Assembly: GCF_003390845.1 (NCBI RefSeq)
Contig: NZ_QMEK01000002.1
Coordinates: 62,001-126,000, forward strand
DNA from: Tropicimonas sp. IMCC34043
Lineage (GTDB): Bacteria > Pseudomonadota > Alphaproteobacteria > Rhodobacterales > Rhodobacteraceae
DNA: 64,000 nucleotides
Direction of reading: 5' to 3'
The first letter of the stretch is position 1. Each line of letters starts with the position of its first letter. The notes under the pieces were generated by a model that did no database searches, had not been told where the DNA came from, and worked only from the letters and a program-made list of their open reading frames with translations. Both the position numbers and the translations under genes were made by a program. Below, one piece after another: positions 8,196-20,545 of this stretch.

Positions 8196-9823
8196 TGGTA
8201 CAGCCAGGTTTCTGAAATTTGCCGATCCCCCAGGAAAAGTGCGCCCTTCAGTTCGACGACGGCCCCTGGTGCGGCTTCAGTTTCGAAGACCAGACGCCAG
8301 GTATCTGTTCCGTCGATTCGAGTCACTGTGGATTCGATCACGTTCCCATTTGCAGCATTTACACGACCTTCAACGGCTGAGTCCCGGGAAAGTTCCGGCA
8401 ATTCGCCGCCTTCGAAATCGACGGCGAATTTTCGCACATTGGGGTTGGGCTTAGCCCCTGAAATGCCTGCGTTTCCAGCAAGCGTGCGAACGACTCGGGC
8501 GAATTGCAAATCGTCGCGGATCGGCGTTGTGCCCCAGTGGAGACGGTAGGCATATTCCAGCACGTCACCGGCCGAGACCTTGGCCCCGGGAACCCAGAAC
8601 ACGACGATGTTGTCATTCGATTCGAGGTCCGACGGGATCTCGATCAGGCGCACCATTCCCTCGCCCCAGTCCCCCAAAGGTTCGACAATCAGCGAGGGGC
8701 GCCGTTCGTAATGCGCGCCGGCATCGAGGTAGTCGTCGAAGTTGCGGCTGCGCTGGATCAACCCGAAGGCCCGTGGCGAGACGACGTTGAAATAGGAGTT
8801 GCCCAGCCGGGGCGGATTGTTCAGCGGACGGACGGAGCGTTCGGTATCGGTCTCGATCATCAGCAACTCGCTGTCGTGGACCTGACGGCGATAGTCGTCG
8901 AAGGGGCCGTGATCGGTCGGGCCGAACAGGAACATCGACGTCAAGGGCGCAATCCCGGGCTGCTGGATGCTGGCGCGGAAAAACAGCCGCGCGGTCACGT
9001 CGACCCGGGTCTCCTCACCCGGCGCCAGAACGAAGCGATAGGCCCCGGCCACGGAGGGGCTTTGCAGCGACGCATAGAAGGTCAGCCGGTCATCGCCCGG
9101 TGCCGGACGCTCCAGCCAGAAGGCCGAGAACCGGGGGAATTCCTCTTCCCCGCCCATGGCCGTGTTGACGGCAAGCCCGCGCGCGCTCAGCCCATAGGTA
9201 TTGCCGCGGCCGAGCGCCCGGAAATAGCTGGCGCCGAGGAAGGCGATCACCTCGTCATAGACGCCGCGGCGGTTGAACGGCGCGTGGATCCGGAACCCGG
9301 CCACACCCGGCATGACAAATCCGGGCGGCACCCGATCGGCCATGCCGTTTTCATAGAGGAAGTCATCGGTCGAAAAGCCGAAGTCCTGCACCATTCCGTC
9401 GACCACTTCGTGCATCTCGACCGGCTGTTTGAACAGCCAGCCGAGGTGGAAGGCCTGCAGCGTGAAGGGCGCACCCGGGGCGGCCCAGCGGGCGCGTTCG
9501 GGCAGAAAGCGGATGTTGCGGAAATCGTCATAGCTGATCTGGGCCGGAAACCCCTCGACCGGCGGCGTCGGGCGATAGGGCTCCTGGCTTGCCTTGCGCA
9601 TCCGCTCGGTCAGGATGTCGAAAGAAAACGGCTCGGGCGCCGGCGGCGTTGCAGCCACCGGATCGGGCGCGGCAGCGGCTGCCGGCTCGGGCGGAAGATC
9701 CTGTGCAAAGGCGCCGCCTGTCGCGGCAAGCGCAACAACCGCCACGGAGGCGGCCAGGGCCTGGCGGCGCGAATAGGTGACCCCCGTACCATGGGGAAAC
9801 TGGCCATGGAACTCGTGCGACAT
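8180..9823 (-). CDS. opgG: OpgG, periplasmic glucan biosynthesis protein
   Basis: This 547-residue periplasmic protein of the MdoG/OpgD family is required for synthesis or branching of osmoregulated periplasmic glucans. The N-terminus carries a twin-arginine signal (YSRRQALAAS, then a hydrophobic stretch and AFA at about residues 39-41), typical of OpgG/OpgD exported folded. An Ala/Pro linker is followed by the beta-sandwich enzyme domain with F-P-A-Q-I-S-Y-D-D-F-R and the C-terminal immunoglobulin-like part. It is the first gene of the opg operon. Upstream is a GC hairpin in the leader. Confidence 0.92.
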   Translation of the reverse strand: MSHEFHGQFPHGTGVTYSRRQALAASVAVVALAATGGAFAQDLPPEPAAAAAPDPVAATPPAPEPFSFDILTERMRKASQEPYRPTPPVEGFPAQISYDDFRNIRFLPERARWAAPGAPFTLQAFHLGWLFKQPVEMHEVVDGMVQDFGFSTDDFLYENGMADRVPPGFVMPGVAGFRIHAPFNRRGVYDEVIAFLGASYFRALGRGNTYGLSARGLAVNTAMGGEEEFPRFSAFWLERPAPGDDRLTFYASLQSPSVAGAYRFVLAPGEETRVDVTARLFFRASIQQPGIAPLTSMFLFGPTDHGPFDDYRRQVHDSELLMIETDTERSVRPLNNPPRLGNSYFNVVSPRAFGLIQRSRNFDDYLDAGAHYERRPSLIVEPLGDWGEGMVRLIEIPSDLESNDNIVVFWVPGAKVSAGDVLEYAYRLHWGTTPIRDDLQFARVVRTLAGNAGISGAKPNPNVRKFAVDFEGGELPELSRDSAVEGRVNAANGNVIESTVTRIDGTDTWRLVFETEAAPGAVVELKGALFLGDRQISETWLYQWMKE

Positions 9824-10231
9824 TCAGATGCTCTCCACTTAAAGTACGGAGCGCTTCGATCCCCGCTCCGCAATCTAGTTAGGTTATTTTTTCCCTGTTC
9901 AATGCCACCTGTTAGCATCGGCAGAATGTCGCCCCAGTAAAACAGGCATCCGGGCCTGTTCTCGCCCACGGATGGGGCAGAATGCCGCGCCGGGTGTCGA
10001 TCGCGCCGGCGTTCGGGCGGAAACTCGCCGTCACAGCCTAACGTAAAGGCAGCTGGAACTCGCCCGGGCCGGGCCGCCTGTCCGGCGCCGGACCGGATCG
10101 CTTCGGCGCCGCTCCATTGCCATTCGCCGACGCTTCTGCCTTTCATGGGGCTGCACCGACAGCCCGCCGCCCCGCGGAGGTCGCGGTCGGCGCAGACACC
10201 GCGAAAATACTGTCAGGAAGAGGCCGGGCGC
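9824..10231. other. Divergent intergenic region between opgG and fdhD
   Basis: 408 bases without a supported gene, holding the promoters of two divergent operons. In the opgG leader there is a perfect 7-bp inverted repeat, CGGAGCG (9847-9853) and CGCTCCG (9864-9870). An A/T-rich block at 9875-9905 lies upstream of it and, read on the minus strand, begins with TTGAAC, a possible -35 for opgG. On the fdhD side only the ribosome site AGGAAGAGG (10215-10223) is clear. Confidence 0.5.
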
Positions 10232-11122
10232 GTGGCAAAACTCGAGGGCGATCTCGACTATCTGGTGGCACCCGATCCCGCCGACCCGCGCCTGACTGCG
10301 GTCGTCGAGGGCGTCGACCAGGACGGCCGTCCGGTCAGCGCCGCGGTCGTCACCGAACGTCCGCTGACGATCTACCTGAACGGGCAGGAGATTGTGACCG
10401 CGATGACGATCGGCGATCACCCCGACCTGCTGGCGCTGGGATTTCTGCGCAATCAGGGGATGCTGGCGGCAGACGAGGCGGTCACCGGCATCGATCACGA
10501 CGATGATCTTGGCGTCGTCGTGGTGCGCACCCTGCGGCAGACCGACTATGAGGCCAAGCTGAAGCGCAAGGTCCGCACCAGCGGTTGCGCCATGGGCACC
10601 GTCTTTGGCGACATGATGGAGGGGCTCGAGGGGATACGCCTGCCCGCGGCCGAGGTCCGGGCGAGCTGGCTCTATGCCCTCGCCCACCGGATCAACCGCA
10701 CCCCCTCGCTTTATCTCGAAGCGGGCGCGATCCATGGCACGGTGCTGTGCGAAAGAGACCGGCCGCTGGTCTATATGGAGGACGTCGGGCGCCACAATGC
10801 CGTCGACAAGGTGGCGGGCTGGATGTTCACCCAAGGCACCGAGCCTGCCGACAAGATCCTTTACACAACCGGCCGGCTGACCTCGGAAATGGTGCTGAAA
10901 TGCGCGCAGATGGGGATCCCGGTGCTGGTCTCGCGCTCGGGCTTCACCGCCTGGGGGGTGGACCTGGCGCGCGATCTCGACATGACGCTGATCGGGCGGA
11001 TGCGCGGGCGGCGGTTCACCTGCCTCAGCGGCGCGTCGCGGCTGGTCCACGACGTGGACCCCGCGACCGTGGCCGAGGAAGACCGCGCCCATCGCCGCAA
11101 GGGGGCAGACCGCGATGAATGA
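10232..11122 (+). CDS. fdhD: FdhD, formate dehydrogenase accessory sulfurtransferase
   Basis: The 296-residue cytoplasmic protein transfers sulfur from a cysteine desulfurase to the Mo/W-bis-MGD cofactor of formate dehydrogenase. Family marks include ERPLTIYLNGQEIVTAM, EDVGRHNAVDKVAGW and YTTGRLTSEMVLKCAQMGIP. The usual CxxC of E. coli FdhD (Cys121/Cys124) is reduced to one cysteine, Cys119 in SGCAMGTVFGD. GTG at 10232 was chosen because AGGAAGAGG lies eight bases before it; an ATG at 10145 has no ribosome site. It opens a coupled operon and overlaps mobA by 8 bp. Confidence 0.92.
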   Translation: MAKLEGDLDYLVAPDPADPRLTAVVEGVDQDGRPVSAAVVTERPLTIYLNGQEIVTAMTIGDHPDLLALGFLRNQGMLAADEAVTGIDHDDDLGVVVVRTLRQTDYEAKLKRKVRTSGCAMGTVFGDMMEGLEGIRLPAAEVRASWLYALAHRINRTPSLYLEAGAIHGTVLCERDRPLVYMEDVGRHNAVDKVAGWMFTQGTEPADKILYTTGRLTSEMVLKCAQMGIPVLVSRSGFTAWGVDLARDLDMTLIGRMRGRRFTCLSGASRLVHDVDPATVAEEDRAHRRKGADRDE

Positions 11123-11744
11123 ACCAGTTGGGATCCCGGCCGTGATCCTCGCCGGCGGCCAGTCGCGGCGCATGGGCGGCGGCGACAAGTGCCTGCAAGA
11201 GCTTGGCGGCAGGCGGATGCTCGACCACGTCATTGTCCGGATCGCGCCGCAGGCGGCGCCGCTTGCATTGAACGCGAATGGCCCGGCGGCGCGGTTCGCG
11301 GCCTTCGGGTTGCCGGTGCTGGCCGATCCGCTGCCGGGCCAGCCCGGGCCGCTGGCGGGCGTGCTGGCGGCGATGCACTGGGCGGCCGGGCTTGGGGCGC
11401 CGCAGGTGGTGACGGTGGCGGGCGACACGCCGTTCTTTCCGACCGATCTGGTGGCACGGCTCGCCGCGGGCGCCGGGCCAGGCGGGCTTGCACTTGCCGC
11501 GACCGAGGACGCGATCCGCGGCACCCTGCGCCAGCCGACCTTCGGGATCTGGCCGGTTGACCTGCGCGACGATCTGCGCGCCGCGCTGGCGGGCGGACTG
11601 CGCAAGGTCGTGGCCTGGACCGGGTCGCATGGCGCGGCCGATGTGGTCTTTGCCACCCCGGGCGGAGTCGACCCGTTCTTTAACGTCAACACGCCCGAGG
11701 ACCTTGCGGACGCGCGGGCGCGGGTCGGGGAGCCGGGCGCATGA
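11115..11744 (+). CDS. mobA: MobA, molybdenum cofactor guanylyltransferase
   Basis: A 209-residue enzyme joining GMP from GTP to Mo-molybdopterin, giving the MGD form used by DMSO-reductase family enzymes such as formate dehydrogenase. The nucleotide-binding start AVILAGGQSRRMGGGDK is diagnostic. Further family marks are the substrate loop LADPLPGQPGPLAG and TVAGDTPFFP. It overlaps fdhD (8 bp) and mobB (4 bp), so translation is probably coupled. Confidence 0.94.
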   Translation: MNEPVGIPAVILAGGQSRRMGGGDKCLQELGGRRMLDHVIVRIAPQAAPLALNANGPAARFAAFGLPVLADPLPGQPGPLAGVLAAMHWAAGLGAPQVVTVAGDTPFFPTDLVARLAAGAGPGGLALAATEDAIRGTLRQPTFGIWPVDLRDDLRAALAGGLRKVVAWTGSHGAADVVFATPGGVDPFFNVNTPEDLADARARVGEPGA

Positions 11745-12250
11745 AGGTCTATGGCGTGACCGGCTGGAAGAATGCCGGAAAGACCGGACTGGTCGAGCGG
11801 CTGGTGACCGAGATCACCGGCCGCGGCCTGACCGTCTCGACCGTCAAACATGCGCATCACACCTTCGATGTCGATCAGCCGGGCAAGGACAGTTTCCGCC
11901 ACCGTGCCGCCGGCGCGGGGCAGGTCCTGCTGGTCTCACGCGCCCGTTGGGCGCTGATGACCGAACTGCGCGACGTTCCCGAACCCCCGCTCGAGGCGCT
12001 GCTCGCGCGGCTCGATCCGGTCGATCTGGTGCTGGTCGAAGGGTTCAAGCGCGACCGCCACCCGAAGATCGAGGCCCACCGCGCCGAGACCCGTCATCCG
12101 CTGATCGCGCCCGAGGATCCGAGCATCCGCGCCATCGCCTCGGATTCCCCTGCGACATTTACCGAGGACCTCGGCGACCGTCCGGTGTTCGACCTGAACG
12201 CCACCGCCACAATCGCCGACTTCATCCTTGGCGAGACAGGACTGACATGA
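11741..12250 (+). CDS. mobB: MobB, molybdopterin-guanine dinucleotide biosynthesis adaptor GTPase
   Basis: A 169-residue GTP-binding protein assisting MobA. Walker A is GWKNAGKTGL at the N-terminus, followed by the family segment VSTVKHAHHTFDVDQPGKDS and the RHRAAGA motif. Length is normal. The start ATG overlaps the mobA stop by four bases, and its own stop overlaps moeA by four. Confidence 0.94.
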   Translation: MKVYGVTGWKNAGKTGLVERLVTEITGRGLTVSTVKHAHHTFDVDQPGKDSFRHRAAGAGQVLLVSRARWALMTELRDVPEPPLEALLARLDPVDLVLVEGFKRDRHPKIEAHRAETRHPLIAPEDPSIRAIASDSPATFTEDLGDRPVFDLNATATIADFILGETGLT

Positions 12251-13515
12251 TTACCCCGCCCCCGCTTCGCAACGACTGCTTCGCCCTGCCCCCCGGGGTC
12301 GACTGGGTGCCGGTCGATGTGGCGCGCGCGCGCCTGCGCGCCGCCATGGCCCCGGTCGTCGGGCACGAGGTGCTGCCGCTTGCCGCCTGCGCGGGCCGGA
12401 TCCTTGCGGTCGAGGCAACCGCGCCGCGCGCCCATCCGCCGGTCGCCAATTCCGCCGTCGACGGCTATGGCTTTGCCGGCCCGCTGCCCGAGGGCGCGGC
12501 CGATTTCTCGCTGCTCTCGGGTCGGGCGGCGGCGGGCGGGCCCTATGGCGGCACCGTTCCGCCTGGTGCGGCACTCCGCATCCTGACCGGCGCGATCCTG
12601 CCCCCGGGCGTCGACACCGTGGCGATGCAGGAGGACGTGACCCGCACCGGGCCGCATATTGCCCTTCAGGGACCGTTGAAGCGCGGCGCCAACGCCCGCG
12701 CTGCGGGCGAGGATGTGCGCCAGGGCGCCGCCATCCTGCCCGCGGGACGGCGGCTGCAGCCGCAGGATCTGGCGCTGGCGGCGGCGGTCGGGCTGGCAGA
12801 GCTGCCGGTATTCCGCCGCCTCAAGGTCGGCGTGTTGTCGACCGGCGACGAATTGGTGGCCCCGGGGGGCATTCCGCCCGAAGCGATGGCGCCGGGGCGG
12901 ATCTTTGACGCCAACCGGCCGATGCTGCTGGCCGAGCTTGCCCGCTGGGGGTTCGAGCCGGTCGACCTCGGCATCGCGCCCGACGACCGCGCGCGGCTGC
13001 GGGCGCATCTTGAAAAGGCGGCGGGGCAGGTCGATGCGCTGATGACCTCGGGCGGGGTTTCGACCGGCGACGAAGACCATGTTGCCGCGATCCTGCGCTC
13101 CGAAGGCCAGATCGAGTCCTGGCGCATCGCGATCAAGCCGGGCCGCCCGCTGGCGCTTGGCCTGTGGCACGGCAAGCCGGTGTTCGGGTTTCCCGGCAAC
13201 CCGGTCGCGGTGATGATCTGCGCGCTGGTCTTCGCCCGTCCCGCGCTGGAGGTTCTGGCCGGAGGCGACTGGTTCGAGCCGCAGGGCTTCCTGCTGCCCG
13301 CGGGATTCACCAAGTCGAAGAAACCGGGCCGGGCCGAGTTCCTGCGGGCCCGGATCGCCGCCGACGGCCGGGTCGAGACCTTCCGCTCGGAAGGCTCGGG
13401 GCGGATCTCGGGCCTCAGCTGGGCGACGGGGCTGGTGGCGCTCGACGATGGCGCGCGCGAGATCGCGCCTGGCGACCCGGTGCGCTACCTGCCCTTTACC
13501 GGCTTCGACGGCTGA
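12247..13515 (+). CDS. moeA: MoeA, molybdopterin molybdenumtransferase
   Basis: A 422-residue enzyme that inserts molybdate (or tungstate) into adenylylated molybdopterin. It has the MoeA features PVANSAVDGYGF near the N-terminus, RILTGAILPPGVDTVAMQED, and the MPT-binding core VGVLSTGDELV and LMTSGGVSTGDEDHV, then FGFPGNPVAVM. The ATG at 12247 overlaps the mobB stop in an ATGA. It stands directly before the tungstate transporter genes, placing metal import and insertion in one transcript. Confidence 0.94.
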   Translation: MITPPPLRNDCFALPPGVDWVPVDVARARLRAAMAPVVGHEVLPLAACAGRILAVEATAPRAHPPVANSAVDGYGFAGPLPEGAADFSLLSGRAAAGGPYGGTVPPGAALRILTGAILPPGVDTVAMQEDVTRTGPHIALQGPLKRGANARAAGEDVRQGAAILPAGRRLQPQDLALAAAVGLAELPVFRRLKVGVLSTGDELVAPGGIPPEAMAPGRIFDANRPMLLAELARWGFEPVDLGIAPDDRARLRAHLEKAAGQVDALMTSGGVSTGDEDHVAAILRSEGQIESWRIAIKPGRPLALGLWHGKPVFGFPGNPVAVMICALVFARPALEVLAGGDWFEPQGFLLPAGFTKSKKPGRAEFLRARIAADGRVETFRSEGSGRISGLSWATGLVALDDGAREIAPGDPVRYLPFTGFDG

Positions 13516-13522
13516 GCGAGCG

Positions 13523-14227
13523 ATGAACGAGATCCTGCAGGGGATGGCCCGGGCCGCATGGCTTGTCGTCACCCTCGATGCGGATCTGGTCGAGATCGCA
13601 TTGCGGTCGCTGCAGGTGACGCTGACCGCGGTTGCCATCGCCTCGGCGATCGGCCTGCCGCTCGGGGCGTTGCTGGCGGTCAGCCGGTTTCGCCACCGCC
13701 GCGCCGCCATCGCGACGCTCAATGCGCTGATGGGCCTGCCGCCGGTGGTGGTGGGGCTGGTCGTCTATCTGCTGCTGTCGCGGTCTGGCCCCTTCGGAGT
13801 GTTCGGTCTGCTGTTCACCCCGACCGCGATGATTGTCGCGCAGGTGATGCTGCTGACCCCGCTCATTGCCTCGATCGCCCATCAGGCGATGCGCGATCTC
13901 TGGGCCGACTACCACGATCTTCTGATCTCGCTGAACGCCAGCCGGGCCCAGAGGATAAGGGCGCTGATCTGGGACGGGCGCCGGGCGCTGCTGACCGCGG
14001 CGCTTGCGGGCTTCGGGCGCGGGATCGGCGAGGTCGGCGCGATCATGATCGTCGGCGGCAATATCGACCATTCGACCCGGGTGCTGACCACCGCCATCGC
14101 GCTCGAAACCGCCAAGGGCGACTTTGCGCTCGCGCTCGGGCTTGGGTTCGTGCTGATCGCGCTGGCGCTGGCGGTCAATTTCGCCATCCACGGGCTGGCG
14201 CGGACCGAGGCGGGCAGCCGGTGGTAG
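13523..14227 (+). CDS. tupB: TupB, tungstate ABC transporter permease
   Basis: A 234-residue inner-membrane permease with about five membrane segments. It carries the TupB-type pattern GLPPVVVGLVVYLLLSR and the cytoplasmic coupling loop (LNASRAQRIRALIWDGR), followed by GFGRGIGEVGAIMIVGGNID. It starts 7 bp after the moeA stop and overlaps tupC by 7 bp. Assignment to tungstate rather than molybdate rests on the linked TupA protein. Confidence 0.9.
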   Translation: MNEILQGMARAAWLVVTLDADLVEIALRSLQVTLTAVAIASAIGLPLGALLAVSRFRHRRAAIATLNALMGLPPVVVGLVVYLLLSRSGPFGVFGLLFTPTAMIVAQVMLLTPLIASIAHQAMRDLWADYHDLLISLNASRAQRIRALIWDGRRALLTAALAGFGRGIGEVGAIMIVGGNIDHSTRVLTTAIALETAKGDFALALGLGFVLIALALAVNFAIHGLARTEAGSRW

Positions 14228-14934
14228 CGATCCTTCCCCTGCGGCTTGAGGGGGCCGAGGTCTGCCGCAAGGGCAAACGCCTGCTCGGGCCGGTCGACCT
14301 GACGCTTTCGCCGCGCGGCTTCACTGCCGTCATGGGACCGAACGGCGCCGGCAAGACCACGCTGCTGCGGCTGATGCACGGGCTGGAGCGTCCCTCGGCC
14401 GGGCGGATCGCATGGCTGGTGCCGGAACAGAAGGCGCGGGCAGCGCAGGCATTCGTGTTTCAAACCCCGGTGGTCCTGCGGCGCAGCGTTCTGGACAACG
14501 TCGCCTACCCGCTGCGCCTGCATGGCTGGGCGCGCGACGCTGCACGCGCGCTGGCGGCCGACTGGCTCGCGCGCGTCGGGCTGGCCGATGCCGCCGACCG
14601 CCCTGCTACGGTGCTGTCGGGGGGCGAGCGGCAAAAGCTCGCGCTGGCCCGGGCGCTGATCCGGGCTCCGCAGATCCTGTTCCTCGACGAGCCTTGCGCC
14701 AACCTCGATGGCCGGTCGATGCGCGAGATCGAGGCGATCCTGTCGGCGGCGCATCGGGACGGCACACGGATCGTGATGGCGACCCACGATCTGGGGCAGG
14801 CGCGCAGGCTGGCCGGAGAGGTGCTGTTCCTCTACCGTGGCCGCATTCACGAGGCGGGGCCGGCGGCAGAATTCCTTGCCGCGCCGCAGACGGCAGAGGC
14901 CCGCGCCTTCATCGGGGGAGAGATCGTGGAATGA
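14221..14934 (+). CDS. tupC: TupC, tungstate ABC transporter ATP-binding protein
   Basis: The 237-residue ATPase has Walker A GPNGAGKTTLLRLMHGL, signature LSGGERQKLALARAL and Walker B ILFLDEPCANLD. It lacks the C-terminal Mop domain of ModC, as TupC proteins do. The start is read as GTG at 14221, overlapping the tupB stop by seven bases; the first methionine codon lies well inside the Walker A region, so a non-ATG start is required. Confidence 0.9.
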   Translation: MVAILPLRLEGAEVCRKGKRLLGPVDLTLSPRGFTAVMGPNGAGKTTLLRLMHGLERPSAGRIAWLVPEQKARAAQAFVFQTPVVLRRSVLDNVAYPLRLHGWARDAARALAADWLARVGLADAADRPATVLSGGERQKLALARALIRAPQILFLDEPCANLDGRSMREIEAILSAAHRDGTRIVMATHDLGQARRLAGEVLFLYRGRIHEAGPAAEFLAAPQTAEARAFIGGEIVE

Positions 14935-15746
14935 GGGTGATGCGCGGGGTGCTGGCGCTTGTCATGGTGCTGCTTGCCGGAACGGCCATGGCCGCCGACC
15001 GGATGCGGATGGCAGTGACGACATCGTTCGAGAATTCGGGACTGGCCGAGGTGATGCTGCCCGAGGTGCTGAAGGATCTGGATCTCGAGGTGCAGCTTCT
15101 GGTCGTCGGCACCGGTCAGGCGATCCGGCTCGGCGAGGCGGGCGACGTCGATGCGGTGCTGGTGCATTCGCGCCCGGCCGAGGAGGCGTTCGTGGCAAAC
15201 GGCCACGCGCGGCACCGCACCCAGATCATGTACAACGACTTTGTCCTGATCGGCCCTGCGGGCGATCCGGCCGGCATTGCCGGGGCGGGGTCGGCCGCCG
15301 CCGCAATGTCCGACATCGCCGCCGCAGGCGCGCCCTTCGTCAGCCGCGGCGACGAAAGCGGCACCCACAAGGCGGAACTGGCGCTGTGGCAGGCGGCAGG
15401 GATCGACGCGGCGGCGCGCAATCCGTCCTGGTACAGGGCCGCAGGCGCCGGAATGGGCGCGACCCTGAACGTCGCTTCGGGCATGGCGGCCTATGTGCTG
15501 GCCGACCGGGCAAGCTGGCTCAACTTCGCCAACAAGGGCGATCTGGCGCTGCTGTTCGCGGGCGATCCGGCGATGTTCAACCAATACGCCTATCTGCCGG
15601 TGAACCCCGCGCTGCATCCGCATGTCAACGCCGCGGCGGCCGAGGCGCTGGAGGCCTGGCTGCTGTCGGACCGCGCGCAGGCGCTGATCGACGGCTATCG
15701 GCTGAACGGCGAGCAGCTGTTCACCTACAACGCCGGGGCGGACTAG
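14931..15746 (+). CDS. tupA: TupA, tungstate-binding periplasmic protein
   Basis: The 271-residue protein binds tungstate with high selectivity in this family. It has a Sec signal (LALVMVLLAGTAMAA), then the TupA hallmark VTTSFENSGLAEVMLP, in which the T-T-S segment lines the oxyanion site. FVSRGDESGTHKAELALW is a second family segment. The ATG at 14931 overlaps the tupC stop by four bases. It ends the fdhD-to-tupA gene row, converging on fhs. Confidence 0.92.
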   Translation: MRVMRGVLALVMVLLAGTAMAADRMRMAVTTSFENSGLAEVMLPEVLKDLDLEVQLLVVGTGQAIRLGEAGDVDAVLVHSRPAEEAFVANGHARHRTQIMYNDFVLIGPAGDPAGIAGAGSAAAAMSDIAAAGAPFVSRGDESGTHKAELALWQAAGIDAAARNPSWYRAAGAGMGATLNVASGMAAYVLADRASWLNFANKGDLALLFAGDPAMFNQYAYLPVNPALHPHVNAAAAEALEAWLLSDRAQALIDGYRLNGEQLFTYNAGAD

Positions 15747-15791
15747 ACCCTGCGGCGACGGGTGGCCGACTGGCGCGGAGCCCGACAGCCC

Positions 15792-17459
15792 TCAGAACAG
15801 CCCGTCGATCCGCCCCTCGGCATCGAGCCCGATCGCCTCGGCGGCCGGCACCCGCGGCAGGCCCGGCATGGTGGTGACATCGCCACAGATCGCCACCACG
15901 AACCCCGCCCCGGCCGATAGCCGAACCTCACGGATCGGCAGGATGAAACCGGTCGGCGCGCCGCCGCGGTTCGGGTCGGCGGTGAACGAATAGGGCGTCT
16001 TGGCGATGCAGACCGGCAGATTGCCATAGCCGCGCTGTTCCCAATCCTTCAACCGCGCCTCGATCCTTGCGCCGGCATCGACCGCGTCGGCGCGATAGAT
16101 CCGCTTTGCCACGGTTTCGATCTTTTCCAGCAACGGCATGGCGTCGGGGTAGAGCGGGGCGAAGTGCGCGGTTCCTGCCTCGACCAGAGACACGACCTTT
16201 TCGGCCAGTTCGACCGCCCCCTGCCCGCCCTCGGCCCAGTGGCGGCAGACCACGGTTTCGACACCGAAGGTTGCGGTGCAGGCGGCGATGGCCTCGATCT
16301 CGGCCGCGCTGTCGCCGTCGAAATGGTTGATTGCCACCACGACCGGCACCCCGAACTGCGCCAGATTTTCAAGATGCCGGGCAAGGTTGGCGCAGCCGCG
16401 TTCGACCGCCGCCACATCCTCGGACGCCAGATCGCGCTTTGCCACTCCGCCGTTCATCTTCAACGCCCGCACCGTGGCGACCAGCACCGTCGCAGCCGGG
16501 TTCAGCCCCGCTTTGCGGCACTTGATGTCAAAGAACTTTTCCGCCCCCAGATCGGCGCCGAACCCCGCCTCGGTCACCACATAATCGGCCAGCTTCAGCG
16601 CCGCCCGGGTAGCGATCACCGAATTGCAACCGTGGGCGATATTGGCGAAGGGGCCGCCGTGGACAAAGGCCGGCGTATGCTCCAGCGTCTGGACCAGATT
16701 GGGCTGCACCGCCTCGCGCAGCAGCACGCTCATCGCCCCCTCGGCCTTCAGGTCGCTGGCAAAGACCGGGCTGCGGTCGGCCCGCCGCGCCACCACGATC
16801 TCGCCCAGACGGCGTTCCAGATCGGCCAGATCCGTCGCCAGACAAAGGATCGCCATGACCTCGGAGGCGACGGTGATGTCGAAGCCCCCCTGACGCGGAT
16901 AACCGCTGCCCGGCCCCCCGAGGCCGCAGACGATGTCGCGCAGCGCGCGGTCGTTCACGTCCAGAACCCGCCGAAAGTCGATCCGGCGGATGTCGATCCC
17001 CAGCGCATTGCCCCAGTGGATGTGATTGTCGATCATCGCCGACAGCAGGTTGTGGGCCGCGGTCACGGCGTGGAAGTCGCCGGTGAAATGCAGGTTGATG
17101 TCTTCCATCGGCACGACCTGCGCCCGCCCGCCACCAGCGGCGCCGCCCTTCAGCCCGAAGCACGGGCCAAGCGAGGGTTCGCGCAGACAGATCATCGCCC
17201 GCTTGCCCAGCCGCTGCAGCGCATCCCCCAGCCCCACGACCGTCGTCGTCTTGCCCTCGCCCGCGGGGGTCGGGTTGATCGCCGTCACCAGCACCAGATT
17301 GCCGTCTGGCCGCCCCGCCAGACTGCGCAGGAACGGCTCGGCAATCTTGGCCTTGTCGTGACCATAGGGCAGCAGTGCCTCGGGCGGGATCCCGAGCGCC
17401 CCGCCGATTTCCGATATGGGTCTTTTCTGGGCAGCGCGCGCGATTTCGATGTCGGACAT
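15792..17459 (-). CDS. fhs: Formate--tetrahydrofolate ligase
   Basis: A 555-residue cytosolic enzyme making 10-formyl-THF from formate, THF and ATP. It carries the P-loop region [20 protein letters not shown] and the family segments [17 protein letters not shown] and [18 protein letters not shown]. Length is normal. ATG at 17459 is preferred over GTG at 17465 because GGAAAG lies five bases before it. Beside formate dehydrogenase it offers the assimilatory fate for formate while FDH offers the oxidative one. Confidence 0.95.
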   Translation of the reverse strand: MSDIEIARAAQKRPISEIGGALGIPPEALLPYGHDKAKIAEPFLRSLAGRPDGNLVLVTAINPTPAGEGKTTTVVGLGDALQRLGKRAMICLREPSLGPCFGLKGGAAGGGRAQVVPMEDINLHFTGDFHAVTAAHNLLSAMIDNHIHWGNALGIDIRRIDFRRVLDVNDRALRDIVCGLGGPGSGYPRQGGFDITVASEVMAILCLATDLADLERRLGEIVVARRADRSPVFASDLKAEGAMSVLLREAVQPNLVQTLEHTPAFVHGGPFANIAHGCNSVIATRAALKLADYVVTEAGFGADLGAEKFFDIKCRKAGLNPAATVLVATVRALKMNGGVAKRDLASEDVAAVERGCANLARHLENLAQFGVPVVVAINHFDGDSAAEIEAIAACTATFGVETVVCRHWAEGGQGAVELAEKVVSLVEAGTAHFAPLYPDAMPLLEKIETVAKRIYRADAVDAGARIEARLKDWEQRGYGNLPVCIAKTPYSFTADPNRGGAPTGFILPIREVRLSAGAGFVVAICGDVTTMPGLPRVPAAEAIGLDAEGRIDGLF

Positions 17460-17768
17460 GATCACTTTCCGGGACGTTTTGGCACCAGATCCACGGTGGA
17501 CAGGGGCGCCGCGCGCGGCGCGCTTGCCCGCCGGCGGACCGACTGCCAGAGTTTAAGGCGAACGCCCTCTTCTGCTAAAAGGGGCCATGGCGCCAGCAAG
17601 ATCCACTTTCGCCACCGGAGAAACCGTCCATGCAACGGGCACCTGCCCGTTTCATGCCGGTTGTGGCCGCTCGGCCGCAGGATGGTGCAAATTCGCCGCA
17701 ATTGACCTGAAGCGTCGGGTATGGTTGCGCTAACAACAACTCCGCCTGCGTCCTGTCCTGAGGGAGTC

Positions 17769-20522
<2,754 letters not shown>

Positions 20523-20545
20523 GGCGAGGTCTCCGGCGTGGGGGC

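Noticed and set aside
10031-11902. 623-codon minus-strand open frame across fdhD and mobA
   Set aside because: Antisense to two overlapping, well-supported cofactor genes.
13516-15746. A second molybdate transporter instead of tungstate
   Set aside because: The receptor begins with the TTSxxxSGL segment of TupA and the ATPase lacks the Mop domain of ModC, so the Tup reading is better, though selectivity is not proved by sequence.
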